DNA of 64,000 nt from a bacterium HR33 (GCA_002923375.1 BEIJ01000005.1:62001-126000), one strand, 5' to 3'. Positions 1 to 9,626 are shown, counted from the stretch's first letter. Numbers and translations are program-made. Notes: generated from the sequence alone by a model not told the origin.

Positions 1-1428
1 CTTCAGCTCCAGCCCCTCGCCCATCTGCACTCCGGTGACCTGGTAGATGGAGTAGCGGGGCTGGCAGAAACGGCGTCGCACCTCGAGTTCTTCGGCGGAA
101 AGCTCCCCGGCCGCCGCCTCCAGCGCCTGCTCCGCCAGAGTGCGTCCCTCGGGCCAAGTACGCGCCGCGAACAGAGCCCAGTCGAGGAAGCGACCCAGCG
201 CCTGGACTCGTTCCCCCTGCTCTCGCCCCGCGTAGTTCGGAGCGGAGTCCTGAAAGAACGACCAGGCGAGGCGATCGATGGCCCGCTTCGCGCCGGAGAG
301 GCGAAAGATCCGGTCCCGCATCTCCTCGAGAAGCGATATCTCCTCTCCCCGCTCAAAAGCCGCTTCTTCCGGCTTCAAGCCCGCGTGCTCTGCCACCTTG
401 CCTTCGGCCCAATCGCTCGAGACCCGGGCCTGTACGGCCATAAATCCACCACCCGGGCCCGTTATCTCCACCTCGACCGGCGAAGCTGCGGTGCGGCGCA
501 GGTCTCGACCGTACCGCCGCACCAGTTCCGCCACAACCCGCAACGACAGCGTCAACAGAGCCAAGTCTTCCCGGTCCGCGGGGGCGGCGCGGCTTCCGAA
601 GCTGTGCATCGGGATCGGGTACGCCTTGGGGCCAGCCACCGGCCAGCGATAACGGCGGCGCTCGGCCCGCATACCCGGGGGCAGAATATCTTCGGTGTCG
701 AAGGCTACGGCGACGCATTCCCCGCGGGGAGGTGCGTCTGCGTCCTCCTCTTGGTACAACTCTGCGAGCTCCGCGCCGGAGAAGTAGAGCGCCAAGCCGT
801 AAGTCATCTCCGCTCCGCCTAGAACCACCGCCCAAATGGACTCCGGGCGCCCCGGCCAGGTAAGCTCGATCGGCTCGTCGTCGTCCAAGCAGGTCCATGG
901 CGCCAGCCTGAAATACTCCGCCGCGGCCTCGAAGAAAGCCGCTACATCTTTCGGTTCGACTCCCTGCCCGGCTAGGTAACTGTCCACCGGACCCAGCCCC
1001 GGAAGAGAGCCGCCAAGGTGACGGACTACGCGATCCCAGACATCTAGCCTCTGAACTAAGTCCACCTCTATGCCGAGGTCGCCGATGCGTTCCTGGAGCA
1101 ACTGGGCTAGCCGGGGATCCCTCACGGCGATTCGAGCCGGCCGGCGAGGTGGTCCTGCCGGAGGGCGGTTTGCGGCTTCCGGGAGCACGCTGACCAGCTC
1201 CTCAAGGGGAGTGTTCTCGGTCATGAGGCGGAATCCCAGGGCAAGCTCGGTCTCCGTCTCCACCCACAAACCTATGCGCCATGGGCGGGCGTGCTCCGCC
1301 ACTCCGGGGAAGATCTCAGCCACCGTTTTGAGGTCCGCCTCCCAGGTGACATCGAACCTGGGCAGTTCGCCTAGCGACTTGGCCTTCGCCCTTTTAATCT
1401 TGCGGCTTGCGCGCCTGCGTTTTTTCAT
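1..1428 (-). CDS. Uncharacterised protein, 3' end outside window (DUF6930/DUF7309-like)
   Basis: The reading frame is open from an ATG at 1428 down to base 1 (476 codons) with no stop, so the C-terminus lies outside the window. The N-terminus is very basic (MKKRRRASRKIKRAKAK), followed by an acidic/hydrophobic soluble region. I see no signal peptide and no transmembrane segment. Segments such as RPWRIGLWVETE (about residue 49) and WAVVLGGAEMTYGLALYFSG (about residue 200) recall, from memory only, the large bacterial proteins annotated DUF6930/DUF7309; no catalytic motif is recognisable. It is transcribed away from the DUF488/NnrS cluster with about 160 bases between them. Coding potential is convincing (long frame, balanced composition); function is unknown. 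Confidence 0.75.
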   Translation of the reverse strand, partial: MKKRRRASRKIKRAKAKSLGELPRFDVTWEADLKTVAEIFPGVAEHARPWRIGLWVETETELALGFRLMTENTPLEELVSVLPEAANRPPAGPPRRPARIAVRDPRLAQLLQERIGDLGIEVDLVQRLDVWDRVVRHLGGSLPGLGPVDSYLAGQGVEPKDVAAFFEAAAEYFRLAPWTCLDDDEPIELTWPGRPESIWAVVLGGAEMTYGLALYFSGAELAELYQEEDADAPPRGECVAVAFDTEDILPPGMRAERRRYRWPVAGPKAYPIPMHSFGSRAAPADREDLALLTLSLRVVAELVRRYGRDLRRTAASPVEVEITGPGGGFMAVQARVSSDWAEGKVAEHAGLKPEEAAFERGEEISLLEEMRDRIFRLSGAKRAIDRLAWSFFQDSAPNYAGREQGERVQALGRFLDWALFAARTWPEGRTLAEQALEAAAGELSAEELEVRRRFCQPRYSIYQVTGVQMGEGLELK

Positions 1429-1589
1429 GTGAACGGATACCGGTCTTGGCGGACAGTCATTGGGGGTCGCATCCGGTGGCTTCTGCATTAGGGTGTCTTG
1501 AAAAACTGCCGCTGTGTGGAGCCGGCTTCACAATCTGGGTCAGCTCACTCGCTATGCGGGAACCGATCTGGCCAAGGAGGCTGTTTGCC

Positions 1590-1634
1590 ATGAAACAAAT
1601 ATTGCACGACTCAAGACCGGTGAACAGTACATGA
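1590..1634 (+). CDS. Possible 14-codon leader ORF upstream of DUF488 gene
   Basis: An ATG at 1590 sits 9 nt after a near-perfect Shine-Dalgarno (AAGGAGG, 1574-1580) and encodes MKQILHDSRPVNST before a TGA at 1632. That TGA overlaps the ATG of the next gene (ATGA at 1631-1634). The strong ribosome site belongs to this short frame rather than to the DUF488 start, which suggests translational coupling. It could also be the remnant of a longer gene, because the frame is open further upstream. The peptide has no recognisable regulatory amino-acid run. Confidence 0.4.
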   Translation: MKQILHDSRPVNST

Positions 1635-1978
1635 TTCGCGTTAAACGGGTTTACGAGCCGCCCGCTCCCCGGGACGGCGCCCGGTTCCTGGTGGACCGTT
1701 TATGGCCTCGCGGGTTGAAAAAAGAGACGCTGCGCCTGGATGGTTGGTTCAAGGAGCTGGCGCCTAGCGATCGGCTGCGGCGCTGGTTTGCCCATCAGCC
1801 GGGACGGTGGCAGGAGTTCCGGCGGCGTTATTTCGCCGAGCTGGACCGCAACGAGAGCGCCTGGAAGCCGCTGCTCGAAGCTGCGCGGCGAGGCACGGTG
1901 ACCCTGCTTTACGCCGCGCGCGACGCCGAGCGCAACAACGCGGTGGCGTTGAAGGAGTATTTGGAGAGCAAGCTGTGA
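1631..1978 (+). CDS. DUF488 (YeaO-like) family protein
   Basis: This 115-residue protein shows the typical DUF488 features: RVYEPPAPRDGARFLVDRLWPRG near the N-terminus, a WFKELAPSDRLRRWF segment, and LLYAARDAERNNAVAL near the C-terminus. Length matches the family. The biochemical function of the family is not established. The start at 1631 is chosen because the family begins with the I-R-V-K-R-V-Y strand; a longer in-frame start at 1514 would add unrelated residues. It overlaps the leader ORF by ATGA and the downstream NnrS gene by GTGA, so the three probably form one translationally coupled unit. Confidence 0.85.
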   Translation: MIRVKRVYEPPAPRDGARFLVDRLWPRGLKKETLRLDGWFKELAPSDRLRRWFAHQPGRWQEFRRRYFAELDRNESAWKPLLEAARRGTVTLLYAARDAERNNAVALKEYLESKL

Positions 1979-3414
1979 CTGGAAGGGCCGGCGCTCTTGC
2001 ACCGGAGTACGCTCCCTTCCACGCGGGTTATGTCTGGGCCGCTCTGGGTCTGGCGCTCTTCTCCGGCTTCGCCCTGGGAGCTCACCTGGCGTCGGTGCTC
2101 GGCTTCGGTTTCCCCATACGCAAGGGGTTTGTGAGTTTCGTGCAGACCCATGGCCACGTCCAGCTCGTGGGGTGGGCCGGGCTATTCATCCTGGGAATAA
2201 GCCTGCATTTCATCCCGCGATTGGCGGGCGCGCCCTTGGGCCGGCCTCAGTGGATTCCGCGGATTCTGGCCGCGGTAGCGGGCGGGCTGATACTCAGAAG
2301 TATAGCCCACCCGATGCTGCCCTATTTCTCCGGCTGGGCTCGCGGCTTGCTGGGCACCTTGGTTGCGGTGTCAGCGCTGAGCGAGGCCGTGGGAATCGCC
2401 GCTTACTTGCTGCTCCTGGTGGAAACGATGCGCCGGGCACGGCGCGCGGGAGAGCGCCCGGCCCTGCATCTGGTCCGGCCGTTTTTCGGGATGATGATCG
2501 CCGGATGGGCGATTTACGCCGGTTTGAATACGGTGCTGGCGATCCGGATGGCCGCTTCCCGAAGCACGGTCCTCGATCCTGCGTGGAACCGATTTGCGAT
2601 CGAAGCCTTCATCAATCTGGCGTTGCTTCCCGTGGCTTTTGGCTTCTCGCTGCGGATGCTGCCGCTATACCTGAGGCTTCCCAAGCCGGACTGGCCCGTT
2701 CGCGGGACGGCCGCCGCCTATCTGGCTGCGGTCGTGCTGGAGATGGGCTCGCCGCTTCCGTTTCTGGTTACTTCGGGAAGCTACCTGCCCTCCGTTTGGT
2801 CGTCTTTGGGCCAGGCGTTCAAGGGAATGGTGGTTCTCTGGTTCGTGTGGAACCTGGATCTCCTCACCCGCCGGCGGCCGCCGTGGACCGTGCACCGGAT
2901 ACTGCATCCCGGTCCCGACCGGCGTCCGACTCGCGAGGGGCTGCCGGACTACGGCGAATTCGGGAGGTTCGAGCGGTCGGTCTACTCGGCGTATCTCTGG
3001 CTGGTCATAGGTGCGGTTCTGGACGCCGGCGGCGGGGTTTCCTTTATGGCCGGTCATGAGGGAGCGATAAGCGGCGACGCCGTGCGCCATTTGTACCTTC
3101 TCGGTTTCGTCACGCATCTCATACTCGGCATGTCGGTGCGGATGATTCCGGGGTTCGTTCAAAAAAGGAGGGTGGCCAGTCCGGCCCTGGTGGACGCCAC
3201 CTTCTGGCTGGGCAATGCCGCGTTGATCTGCCGAGTGGTGCCGCTGCTGCTCCCTGCGTGGCTGGGGCTGCCGGTACCGGGTGTGGCCGGTGCCCTCGGG
3301 GCAATGTTCGGGGTTTCCGGGATCTTGGGCATGTTCGCGGTGGGGTGTTTGGCAGTGAATCTCTGGCGGACGGTGCGGCAGAAGGTACCTCCGGGGGTGG
3401 GGGCGGGCCGCTAG
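1975..3414 (+). CDS. NnrS-like multi-pass membrane protein
   Basis: The protein is 479 residues with about 12 hydrophobic segments and conserved histidines in membrane contexts (QTHGHVQLVGWAGLF near residue 50; RHLYLLGFVTHLILG near residue 370), as in NnrS-family proteins. In studied bacteria NnrS is a heme/copper membrane protein that protects against nitrosative stress; that role is assigned here by family only. The GTG start at 1975 overlaps the DUF488 stop (GTGA) and follows a GGAG at 1963. No denitrification gene is visible nearby. The family call rests on overall pattern and is less certain than the membrane topology. Confidence 0.72.
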   Translation: MTGRAGALAPEYAPFHAGYVWAALGLALFSGFALGAHLASVLGFGFPIRKGFVSFVQTHGHVQLVGWAGLFILGISLHFIPRLAGAPLGRPQWIPRILAAVAGGLILRSIAHPMLPYFSGWARGLLGTLVAVSALSEAVGIAAYLLLLVETMRRARRAGERPALHLVRPFFGMMIAGWAIYAGLNTVLAIRMAASRSTVLDPAWNRFAIEAFINLALLPVAFGFSLRMLPLYLRLPKPDWPVRGTAAAYLAAVVLEMGSPLPFLVTSGSYLPSVWSSLGQAFKGMVVLWFVWNLDLLTRRRPPWTVHRILHPGPDRRPTREGLPDYGEFGRFERSVYSAYLWLVIGAVLDAGGGVSFMAGHEGAISGDAVRHLYLLGFVTHLILGMSVRMIPGFVQKRRVASPALVDATFWLGNAALICRVVPLLLPAWLGLPVPGVAGALGAMFGVSGILGMFAVGCLAVNLWRTVRQKVPPGVGAGR

Positions 3415-3677
3415 GTCCCCATTGAGGCTACTTCACTCCGCCGAGAACCTGTTTGCTCCCGGGCGAACCACGGGGACCAGCCGGGGAGTTGACTTAACAG
3501 CCGCTCCCGCTCGCGCTTACGCAAAGGTGATTTCTTGGGGTATGCCATCGGCACGCCGCCGTTCATGGCGCAAAAAGATAACTCGGGATGAACCTCTTTG
3601 ATCCTACTCTGCAGTGAAGGATCGAGGTGGTTATCGCCGCGGGAGGCGTCAGCTCCCGCCGCCCAGGTGACCAGGAG
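3415..3677. other. Intergenic region between NnrS gene and tRNA-Asn
   Basis: There is no confident gene here. A minus-strand frame at 3566-3411 would encode a 51-residue basic peptide but has no Shine-Dalgarno. The sequence GATAACTCGGG at 3577-3587 recurs in two other intergenic regions of this window. No clear terminator follows the NnrS stop. Confidence 0.5.
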
Positions 3678-3750
3678 CTCCCGAGGCAGGACTCGAACCT
3701 GCGACCCGCCGGTTAACAGCCGGCTGCTCTACCAACTGAGCTACTCGGGA
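3678..3750 (-). tRNA. tRNA-Asn (anticodon GUU)
   Basis: Read on the minus strand, the 73-nt sequence folds as a cloverleaf: acceptor TCCCGAG pairs with CTCGGGA, the D arm is GCTC/GAGC, the anticodon stem GCCGG/CCGGC encloses loop CTGTTAA with anticodon GTT, and the T arm GCAGG/CCTGC encloses TTCGAGT. The discriminator base is G and no CCA is encoded. Confidence 0.97.
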
Positions 3751-3760
3751 AAGCGCGGTA

Positions 3761-3766
3761 AATATA
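3761..3766 (-). promoter_or_regulatory. Candidate -10 element for tRNA-Asn
   Basis: On the minus strand TATATT lies 10 bases upstream of the tRNA 5' end, a suitable distance for a sigma-70 -10 box. The corresponding -35 position is poorly conserved, so this is a moderate call. Confidence 0.4.
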
Positions 3767-3871
3767 GGCCGGAAGAACGGGCCCGTGTAGCTCCCCATAC
3801 GACCCCCGGACGGGGCTCGCCCCAAGCCCGCCTTGCGGCCGGGCCCGGCCATCCGCGAACTTGCATCGCCG

Positions 3872-5494
3872 ATGCCAGCACTCCAACTGAGCCGCCAGCA
3901 GAAGATATTCACCTTCGCCGGCGTGCTTCTGGGCCTGCTCCCGGCCGCACTGGACCAGACCATCGTGGCCACCGCCGGACCGGTGATCCAGCGGAGCCTC
4001 GAGATGGATACCGCCCTGTACGCCTGGCTCACCACCGCGTACCTGGTCACCGCCACGGTCCTCATCCCGATCTACGGGAAACTGTCCGACCTCTACGGCC
4101 GCAAGCCGATCCTACTCGTGGCCATGGCAGTCTTTCTCGGCGGCTCGGTGATCTGCGGCCTGGCGCCGACAGCGACCGTCCTGATCGCCGGCCGGGCGGT
4201 CCAGGGAGCGGGCTCGGCAGGGCTCTTCACCAGCGCCTTCGCAGTAGTGGCCGACCTGCTGCCCCCGGCAGAGAGGGGTAAGTACCAGGGAATATTCGGC
4301 GCCGTGTTCGCCCTCGCCTCCGTTGCCGGACCCCTGGCAGGGGGCCTTATCACCGACACACTGGGATGGCACTGGGCCTTCTTCATCAACCTGCCGGTTG
4401 GAGCTGTAGCCATGGCTTTCGTCTGGCTGCGCATGCCGCCCGTCGGCAAGCACCAGGGTGGAGAGCGAAACCGAATAGACCTGCCCGGAGCGGCGGCCCT
4501 GCTCCTCGCGGTGGTTCCCCTCATGATCGCCCTGTCGCTTCCCCGGGCAGGCGGCCCTCCGGCCAACTCCCATTCCTGGAGTTCCTGGCAGATCCTCTCG
4601 TTGCTCGGCCTGTCGGCTGCCGGAGGAGTAGCGTTCCTGTTCATCGAGCGCCGGGCCGAGTCCCCGATCATGGAATTCGCCCTGTTCGGCAATCGCGCCT
4701 TCGGAACCGGCGTGGCTGCCGCCTTCATCACCGGCGGGGCCTTCTTCGCTCCCATCGTGTTCCTCCCACTCTTCATGACCAACGTGGTCGGGATGTCGGC
4801 GACCGGTACCGGACTGACTACCACCCCGCTCACGCTCAGCCTGGTGGCGGGAAACGTACTCAGCGGACAACTGGCGGCACGCACCAAACGCTACAAGCCG
4901 ATCCTGGTCGCAGCCCTGATACTCCTCGCGGCCGGGTTTCTGATGTCCGGATTGACTCTCGGCGCGGACTCCACCAGGGAGGAGGTGGTGGTGAGGCTGA
5001 TAGTGATCGGTCTGGCCCTGGGTCCCACAATCCCGCTCTTTACCCTCGCGATCCAAAACGCAGTCCCTCCCGACAGGATCGGAGTGGCCACTTCGTCCGC
5101 CATCTTTTTCCGCCAGATCGGCGCGACGATCGGCTTGGCGCTGATGGGAGCGGTGTTCGCCGGGACCCTGAGCGCAGACATCGGCATCAACTCCACCGGG
5201 GAACCGGTTGCCGTACCAACACCCGGCGCCCGCACGACGCTCTCGGGGAGCGACAACAATGGAGGCGAGATCCGGGATCCGGGGAAACGGGAACCCGGGG
5301 GAGCCGTTTCGGCGAATCCGGCGCCGCCCGGGGGAGCGCCGGGCCCGAGCAACCCGGATCAGCCGGCTCGAATACAGCGCACTGCCTTTGCCCACGCGAC
5401 GCGCCGCGTGCTGCTGGCGGCAGCCTGGTTCGCCCTCGCCGCTTTGGCGGTCACCCTCCGGATGCCCGAGCTACCTCTTAGAACCTCGTTGTGA
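3872..5494 (+). CDS. DHA2-type (14-TM) MFS transporter, EmrB/QacA-like
   Basis: The 540-residue integral inner-membrane protein resembles drug:H+ antiporters. The first transmembrane segment carries LDQTIVATAGPVI (the family D1 motif), motif A appears as GKLSDLYGRKP in the loop after TM2, and GPLAGGLITDTLGWHWAFFINLP corresponds to motif C and its continuation. About 14 hydrophobic segments are visible. An unusual Gly/Pro-rich hydrophilic insertion of roughly 75 residues separates the last two helices. The ATG at 3872 places the cytoplasmic N-terminus just before TM1; a TTG at 3833 in frame is an alternative. Neither start has a strong Shine-Dalgarno. Substrate cannot be predicted. Confidence 0.9.
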   Translation: MPALQLSRQQKIFTFAGVLLGLLPAALDQTIVATAGPVIQRSLEMDTALYAWLTTAYLVTATVLIPIYGKLSDLYGRKPILLVAMAVFLGGSVICGLAPTATVLIAGRAVQGAGSAGLFTSAFAVVADLLPPAERGKYQGIFGAVFALASVAGPLAGGLITDTLGWHWAFFINLPVGAVAMAFVWLRMPPVGKHQGGERNRIDLPGAAALLLAVVPLMIALSLPRAGGPPANSHSWSSWQILSLLGLSAAGGVAFLFIERRAESPIMEFALFGNRAFGTGVAAAFITGGAFFAPIVFLPLFMTNVVGMSATGTGLTTTPLTLSLVAGNVLSGQLAARTKRYKPILVAALILLAAGFLMSGLTLGADSTREEVVVRLIVIGLALGPTIPLFTLAIQNAVPPDRIGVATSSAIFFRQIGATIGLALMGAVFAGTLSADIGINSTGEPVAVPTPGARTTLSGSDNNGGEIRDPGKREPGGAVSANPAPPGGAPGPSNPDQPARIQRTAFAHATRRVLLAAAWFALAALAVTLRMPELPLRTSL

Positions 5495-5508
5495 GGAGAA
5501 CCCGCCGC

Positions 5509-8325
5509 CTACCCCTGGCGGCTCGCCACCTCGCGCTCCGCTTCCTCCAACACCCGCCTCAGATACCGCCCCGTATGAGTATCCATCTGCGCCACCTCCT
5601 CGGGAGTCCCCGCCGCCACCACTCGGCCGCCGGCCTCGCCCCCCTCCGGCCCCAGATCGATCACCCAATCCGCCCGTTTGATCACATCCAGATGATGCTC
5701 GATCACCACCACCGTGTGACCCGCATCCACCAAACGGTCCAACACCCGAAGCAAAGTCCGCACATCGTCCAGATGCAATCCCGTGGTGGGCTCGTCCAGC
5801 AAATACAACCGCCGTTCCCCGCGACCCGCCGTGGCCAACTGCCGGGCGATCTTCAAACGCTGCGCCTCTCCCCCGGAGAGCGTCGTGGCAGGCTGGCCCA
5901 ACCGCAAATATCCCAAACCCACCTCCTGCAAGTGCCACAAGGCCCTCCCCAACTTGGCCTCGGCCCGAAACCGCAACACCGCCTCGTCCACCGTGAGATT
6001 CAAAACGTCGTGTATGGACAACCCCTTGAACTTCACATCCAACACCTCGCGCTCGAAGCGCGTCCCGCCACACGCCTCGCACGGCACGAACACATCGGCC
6101 ATGAAGATCATCTCCACCTGCAGGTACCCCGCACCGTCGCACACCCGGCAGCGACCGCCACCCGCCGCATTGAAACTGAAAGTGGCGGGAGTGTAACCCC
6201 TCGCCCGCGCCAAGGGGTGCTCCGCAAAGATCCGGCGAATCTCGTCGAAAGCCCGAACATAGGTAATCGGATTGGACCGCGGCGTGCGGCCGATGGGCGA
6301 CTGATCTATCAGCACCACGTCGTCTAGAGCTTCCCAGCCGGCCAATTGCTCGAGTTCCCCCACTGGCTCGCCCAGGTGCTCCTTGGCCCCGTGCCTACCC
6401 TTGAGTTTCAACTCCAGTTGGCGGTAAAGCACGTCGTGCACCAGGGTGGATTTTCCCGAACCCGAGACCCCGGTCACCACGGTGAGCGTGCCCAGGGGTA
6501 TCGCCACGTCTATGTTCTTGAGGTTGTGCAACCGCGCCCCGCGCAAGGTGAGCCAGCGAGGACCGGCACGGCGCCGGGTGGCGGGGACTGCAATCTTGCG
6601 CCGGCCGGCCAGATAGCTGCCGGTGAGAGTATTGGCTTCGATCGCTCCCGATACCGGACCGCTGTAAACCAGGCGTCCTCCACGCTCGCCACTTCCGGGA
6701 CCCAGCTCGATCATGTAATCGGCCGCGCGTATCGCCTCCAGATCGTGCTCCACCATCACCACCGTATTTCCCGCCGCCCGCAACCGCAATAACAGATCCA
6801 AAAGCCTTCCCACGTCTCGCGGGTGCAGGCCGATCGAAGGCTCGTCCAGGATGTAAAGGGTATCCACCAAGTTGGCTCCCAGAGCGCTGGCCAGAGCGAT
6901 TCGCTGCGCCTCGCCGCCCGAGAGGGTGCGCGTCAGGCGGTCGAGAGTCAGATAGCCCAAACCTACGTCGCAGAGAAAGGAGACGCGGGCCGACAACTCG
7001 TTCAACACCGTGCGCGCGATCTCGCGCTCGAACCAGCTGAGCTCCAAAGCCTCCAGCCAAGCCTTGAGCTCCTCCGCGGTGAGGGCCGCGACTTCGGCGA
7101 TGGAGCGGCTCCCCACCTTCACCGCCAGGGCCTCCGGCCTCAGCCGCGCACCGTTGCAAGCGGGGCAGGGCAGGGCTTTTTGGTACTGCCGCAGGAATAC
7201 CCGGATGTATTGCTTGTAACGCTTAGCCTCCAGCGCCTCCAGAAACGGGAAGACTCCCCGGAAACGACCTTCCTTGCCGTGAAGCAGGAATTTGCGGTGA
7301 GCGGGTTTGAGTTCCCTCCATGGGACGTCCATCGGAATCCCGCGCTTGCGGCACACCTCGGCGAGAATCCTGCGCCGGTTCACGTAGCGCGGCTTGGTCC
7401 AGGGATCCAAGGCGCCGCGCGCCAAGGACAGGGAAGGATCCCGTACGATCAAAGACTCGTCGTACCGCAACACCGCACCGAAACCGTTGCAGCCGGGACA
7501 CGCGCCCCGGGGATTGTTGAAAGAGAACAGGGCGGGACTCAGGGCCGGAGCGCTCCGGCCGCAACCGGTGCAGCGGGGATGTTGGGAAAAGATCATGCGG
7601 CTTTCATCCCAGAGAGCGTACGCCGTGCCGTCACCTTCCCCAAAGGCCAGGGCCACGGAATCCGCCAGCCGGCTCTGCCTTTCGGCCGCAACCTCCAGCC
7701 GGTCGACTATCACCACCGGATCCTCCGCCTGATCGAGCCGCAGGTCCGCGGGCAAAGCGTCGAGATGCTCCACCTTCCCCGATACCAGTACTCGCAAGAA
7801 CCCCATCGCCCGCAGATTCTCCACGATGAGCTCGTGGCTCGCCCGCACCCCGCGCGGCAACGGGAACCCGATCATTACCTGAGTTCCGGCGAGTTGGGCG
7901 ACGATTCTGGCCGCCGCCGTACTCGGCGAATCCACCGCAATCGGCTGGCCGCACGAATGGCAAAAGGGACGGCCTATCCTCGCCCACAACAGGCGCAGGT
8001 AATCGTAGATCTCGGTGGCGGTACCGACCGTGGAGCGGCTGGAAGTGGTGGGGTTCTTCTGCTCGATAGCGACCGCCGGAGCGATCCCCTCTACTCGATC
8101 CACCGCGGGCCGCGGCATCCGCTCCAGGAACTGCTTGGCATAAGTCGAGAGCGACTCGATATACCGGCGCTGGCCCTCGGCGTAGAGCGTGTCCATCGCC
8201 AGGGAACTCTTACCCGATCCCGACGGCCCGGTTATCACCGTAAGGGTACGGTGCGGGATCTCCACCGTGAGATTCTTGAGATTGTGCTGCCGAACGTTGT
8301 GAAGGACGATCCGATCCGAGGCCAT
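5509..8325 (-). CDS. uvrA: UvrA, excinuclease ABC subunit A
   Basis: The 938-residue protein is the damage-recognition ATPase of nucleotide excision repair and acts in the cytoplasm with UvrB. Both ABC halves are intact: Walker [10 protein letters not shown] at residues 33-41 and GVSGSGKST in the second half, with signatures [12 protein letters not shown] and [12 protein letters not shown] and D-E-P Walker B ends. Zinc-finger cysteines appear in the first half (CTGC ... CPGC) and in the second half (CRVC ... CEAC). Length equals that of classical UvrA. The ATG at 8325 is preferred because upstream in-frame sequence to 8490 is unlike any UvrA. It converges on the MFS gene with only 14 bases between stops. 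Confidence 0.97.
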   Translation of the reverse strand: MASDRIVLHNVRQHNLKNLTVEIPHRTLTVITGPSGSGKSSLAMDTLYAEGQRRYIESLSTYAKQFLERMPRPAVDRVEGIAPAVAIEQKNPTTSSRSTVGTATEIYDYLRLLWARIGRPFCHSCGQPIAVDSPSTAAARIVAQLAGTQVMIGFPLPRGVRASHELIVENLRAMGFLRVLVSGKVEHLDALPADLRLDQAEDPVVIVDRLEVAAERQSRLADSVALAFGEGDGTAYALWDESRMIFSQHPRCTGCGRSAPALSPALFSFNNPRGACPGCNGFGAVLRYDESLIVRDPSLSLARGALDPWTKPRYVNRRRILAEVCRKRGIPMDVPWRELKPAHRKFLLHGKEGRFRGVFPFLEALEAKRYKQYIRVFLRQYQKALPCPACNGARLRPEALAVKVGSRSIAEVAALTAEELKAWLEALELSWFEREIARTVLNELSARVSFLCDVGLGYLTLDRLTRTLSGGEAQRIALASALGANLVDTLYILDEPSIGLHPRDVGRLLDLLLRLRAAGNTVVMVEHDLEAIRAADYMIELGPGSGERGGRLVYSGPVSGAIEANTLTGSYLAGRRKIAVPATRRRAGPRWLTLRGARLHNLKNIDVAIPLGTLTVVTGVSGSGKSTLVHDVLYRQLELKLKGRHGAKEHLGEPVGELEQLAGWEALDDVVLIDQSPIGRTPRSNPITYVRAFDEIRRIFAEHPLARARGYTPATFSFNAAGGGRCRVCDGAGYLQVEMIFMADVFVPCEACGGTRFEREVLDVKFKGLSIHDVLNLTVDEAVLRFRAEAKLGRALWHLQEVGLGYLRLGQPATTLSGGEAQRLKIARQLATAGRGERRLYLLDEPTTGLHLDDVRTLLRVLDRLVDAGHTVVVIEHHLDVIKRADWVIDLGPEGGEAGGRVVAAGTPEEVAQMDTHTGRYLRRVLEEAEREVASRQG

Positions 8326-8422
8326 GTTGGAAAGCTTAGCCGGCCGGATGCCGCGGCAACAAGGCCGGTTCGCCGCCGAAGACTTGCTCCTGCACCAAGG
8401 GACACTGGAGCCGGCGCGGCGG

Positions 8423-8451
8423 TTGACGCCCGGCATCCGCGCTCCGTAGGT
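8423..8451 (+). promoter_or_regulatory. Candidate sigma-70-type promoter for the flippase-like gene
   Basis: TTGACG at 8423-8428 is separated by 17 bases from a weak -10 (GTAGGT, 8446-8451). Transcription would begin almost at the GTG start at 8462, giving a very short or leaderless 5' end. The -10 match is poor. Confidence 0.3.
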
Positions 8452-8461
8452 TGAGCCGCTC

Positions 8462-9529
8462 GTGAAAAACGTCATCTCGCCCCGCCTCATGCGCCGGGGC
8501 CTGGAGCTCTTCGCCGCGATCTCGCTCCTGGGCTTCGCGGGGCTGCTCTTTTACGGCCGCAACTTTTCCCGCTTCGTCGAAGCGATGCTATCGCTCCACT
8601 GGGGCTGGGTGCTCGCAGGCCTCGCCCTCGCTTCGGCCGACTGGATAGGAGGCGGCTTGAGACTTTGGATCCTCACGCGGCACGTCCACCCCGGCGCCAG
8701 CCTCAGGGGCGCGATCCTGGCGGGAGGCCTCAACACCTGGGCCAGCTTCCTCACGCCGTCTCAAACCGGCGGCGGCCCCATGATGATCTATACGCTGAAG
8801 CGCTGGGGCGTGCCCATCCCGGAAGCCATGATTTCCAGTCTCATGACCTTCGTGGCAACGGTGGTCTTTTTCGCGGTCGCCGGTCCGGTGGCCGTTTTGT
8901 TAGGAGCCGGAAGATCCCTGGAGCAGCACGGGGTTCTGGGAGAGGCGATCACGCTCTACGACCTCTTTAACCTCAGCCTGGCCGGGTTCATCCTGATAGG
9001 CGGGGTCATTCTTTTCCTGATCGCATTTCCCGAACTTGCGCGCCGGCTGGCGCAGGCGGTGGTGGGCCTTTTGGGTTCCCGCGGCGGAGCGCAACTCGCC
9101 GGCCGGCTTCAAAGCCTCCGCGAAGGGATCGATCGGTCTCACGAGTGTTTGGTGGCGTTCTTTCGGGGACGGGGCTGGCTTTACCTGGCGGCTGCAGTGC
9201 TGGTCACCCCGCTCACTTTCGCCAACCGCCTGGCGGCCGGGTATGTGGTTCTCAAGATGCTAGGGATCCACCAAGCTCAGTTCGTGGACGTAGTCCTACT
9301 GCAGACCCTTATAACCTTCCTTCTTTATTTCGCCCCCACTCCCGGAGGATCGGGCCTTGCCGAAGTCCTATCGGCCGCGGTGATGTCGATTTACGTGCCC
9401 CGGGAACTGACCCCGTCCTACATCCTGCTGTGGCGAATCGTAGTCTGTTACCTGACGGTGGCTGTGGGCTCGGTAATCTTCTGGGGTTGGCTCAAAGGGG
9501 CCGAAAGCTCGATAGCCGAGGGGGATTAG
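8462..9529 (+). CDS. Flippase-like domain membrane protein (LPG synthase TM / UPF0104 family)
   Basis: This 355-residue protein has about 8 hydrophobic segments and conserved family features: a GGLNTWASFLTPSQTGGGPM stretch near residue 100 and APTPGGSGLAEVL near residue 295. These match the membrane domain shared by MprF-type proteins and stand-alone UPF0104/YbhN-like proteins. The soluble aminoacyl-transferase domain of MprF is absent. A role in lipid or lipid-linked sugar translocation is inferred from the family. The start is GTG at 8462; the gene is divergent from uvrA. Confidence 0.85.
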   Translation: MKNVISPRLMRRGLELFAAISLLGFAGLLFYGRNFSRFVEAMLSLHWGWVLAGLALASADWIGGGLRLWILTRHVHPGASLRGAILAGGLNTWASFLTPSQTGGGPMMIYTLKRWGVPIPEAMISSLMTFVATVVFFAVAGPVAVLLGAGRSLEQHGVLGEAITLYDLFNLSLAGFILIGGVILFLIAFPELARRLAQAVVGLLGSRGGAQLAGRLQSLREGIDRSHECLVAFFRGRGWLYLAAAVLVTPLTFANRLAAGYVVLKMLGIHQAQFVDVVLLQTLITFLLYFAPTPGGSGLAEVLSAAVMSIYVPRELTPSYILLWRIVVCYLTVAVGSVIFWGWLKGAESSIAEGD

Positions 9530-9533
9530 TTGC

Positions 9534-9587
9534 AAGGGCCTCGGGTGAGGAGTAGCTTACGACGGTAGCGATCAGAAGGCCCTTTTT
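9534..9587 (+). terminator. Possible terminator after the flippase-like gene
   Basis: AAGGGCCT (9534-9541) can pair with AGGCCCTT (9577-9584), followed by a short T run. The intervening loop is long (35 bases), so the structure is only moderately convincing. Confidence 0.3.
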
Positions 9588-9626
9588 CACCAGGCCCTTT
9601 AGTTTGGGGAAAGCCCCGATCGGACA

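Noticed and set aside
353-898. Arg/Gly-rich minus-strand frame inside the first gene
   Set aside because: It overlaps the well-behaved 476-codon frame on the same strand and has the skewed composition typical of a shadow frame in GC-rich DNA.
4112-5395. Long minus-strand frame opposite the MFS gene
   Set aside because: The MFS frame has clear family motifs; the opposite frame has only low-complexity polar residues and no recognisable domain.
6823-8454. Long plus-strand frame opposite uvrA
   Set aside because: uvrA is unambiguous; the opposing frame is a mirror of its codon bias.
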